Shown here piece after piece: positions 58,254 to 58,512 of a DNA stretch of 58,512 nt. Source of the stretch: Pelomyxa schiedti (lineage: Eukaryota > Evosea > Pelobiontida > Pelomyxidae). Location: NCBI GenBank assembly GCA_020536535.1, contig JAHLWZ010000887.1:1-58512 (forward strand). Reading direction: 5' to 3'. The first letter of the stretch is position 1; each line of letters begins with the position of its first letter. Below the pieces are notes generated by a model. The model was not told the DNA's origin. It did not search any database and saw only the letters and a list, made by a program, of their open reading frames with translations. Made by a program: the position numbers and the translations under genes.

Positions 58254-58512
58254 ACAAGGACAATAGAAGCAGTTTTTTTTTGTTCAACGGTACAACCAAA
58301 GGACAAATGCGATTGCAGGTGTAACTCAAAATATGTAGAGTCGCACTCAACGGGCCCCTGTCAGAGCCCAAATATTCGTTCCAGTTCAATGGCCACACGC
58401 CTTCACATATTCCATCAAGTCATTCCTCAGTTCAGCAGTATCTGCTGTGCTCCTTCCTCCAACTGCCAAATCCGAACCCAAACCCACACCACGGCACCAT
58501 TCCGGCACTCTA
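58254..58512. other. Right edge of window
   Basis: A T tract (58272-58280) followed by sequence with no frame I can support. Confidence 0.3.

Overview
This is nuclear DNA of a unicellular eukaryote. Genes are dense and mostly split by very short GT-AG introns (many about 32-60 nt, often with a CTAAC or CTAAT branch-like motif). TAA, TAG and TGA all act as stops, and there are no bacterial-type operons or rRNA. The gene set includes a STAT-like SH2 protein, a BTB-TLDc protein, a DUF4062-NACHT-TPR STAND ATPase, a Dicer/RIG-I-type helicase, a BET protein, ALG7/DPAGT1 and an ACBD6-like protein. This fits an amoebozoan or unicellular holozoan-type protist better than a fungus, plant or ciliate, but the lineage cannot be fixed from sequence alone.

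Positions 1-29885 form a giant inverted repeat: position p pairs with 29886-p. The two arms of about 14.93 kb look identical, including long homopolymers, and flank a 19-nt asymmetric centre (14934-14952). Every arm gene therefore appears twice. From the outer end inward each arm carries: a tandem repeat; a protein kinase; an LRR-pseudokinase running convergently to it; an ACBD6-like gene; an unrecognised gene; an ADP-ribosyltransferase-SEL1 fusion; a STAT-like gene; a BTB-TLDc gene; and a gene truncated at the axis. The window starts inside the palindrome and the axis cuts through a gene, so a fold-back assembly or library artefact is a serious alternative to a real duplication.

The single-copy part (29886-58512) holds: a STAND ATPase (minus strand, 30354-34160); a Tc1/mariner-type MITE with 150-bp terminal inverted repeats and a TA target duplication (34221-34971); a poorly resolved stretch (35-38.3 kb); a RecA/SWSAP1-like ATPase (minus) divergent from a PP2C phosphatase (plus); a single-bromodomain BET/NET gene; a GHKL-type ATPase gene whose predicted stop lies 3 nt before the start of a long helicase-dsRBD gene lacking RNase III domains; ALG7/DPAGT1 (minus); an atypical Ras-like GTPase (plus); a satellite of roughly 0.5-kb units; and a membrane protein (minus) at the right edge.

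The most interesting content is a set of genes whose animal relatives act in stress and immune signalling (STAT-SH2, STAND/NACHT, RIG-I/Dicer-type helicase, ART) within one window. Co-location is observed; any functional link between them is inference.
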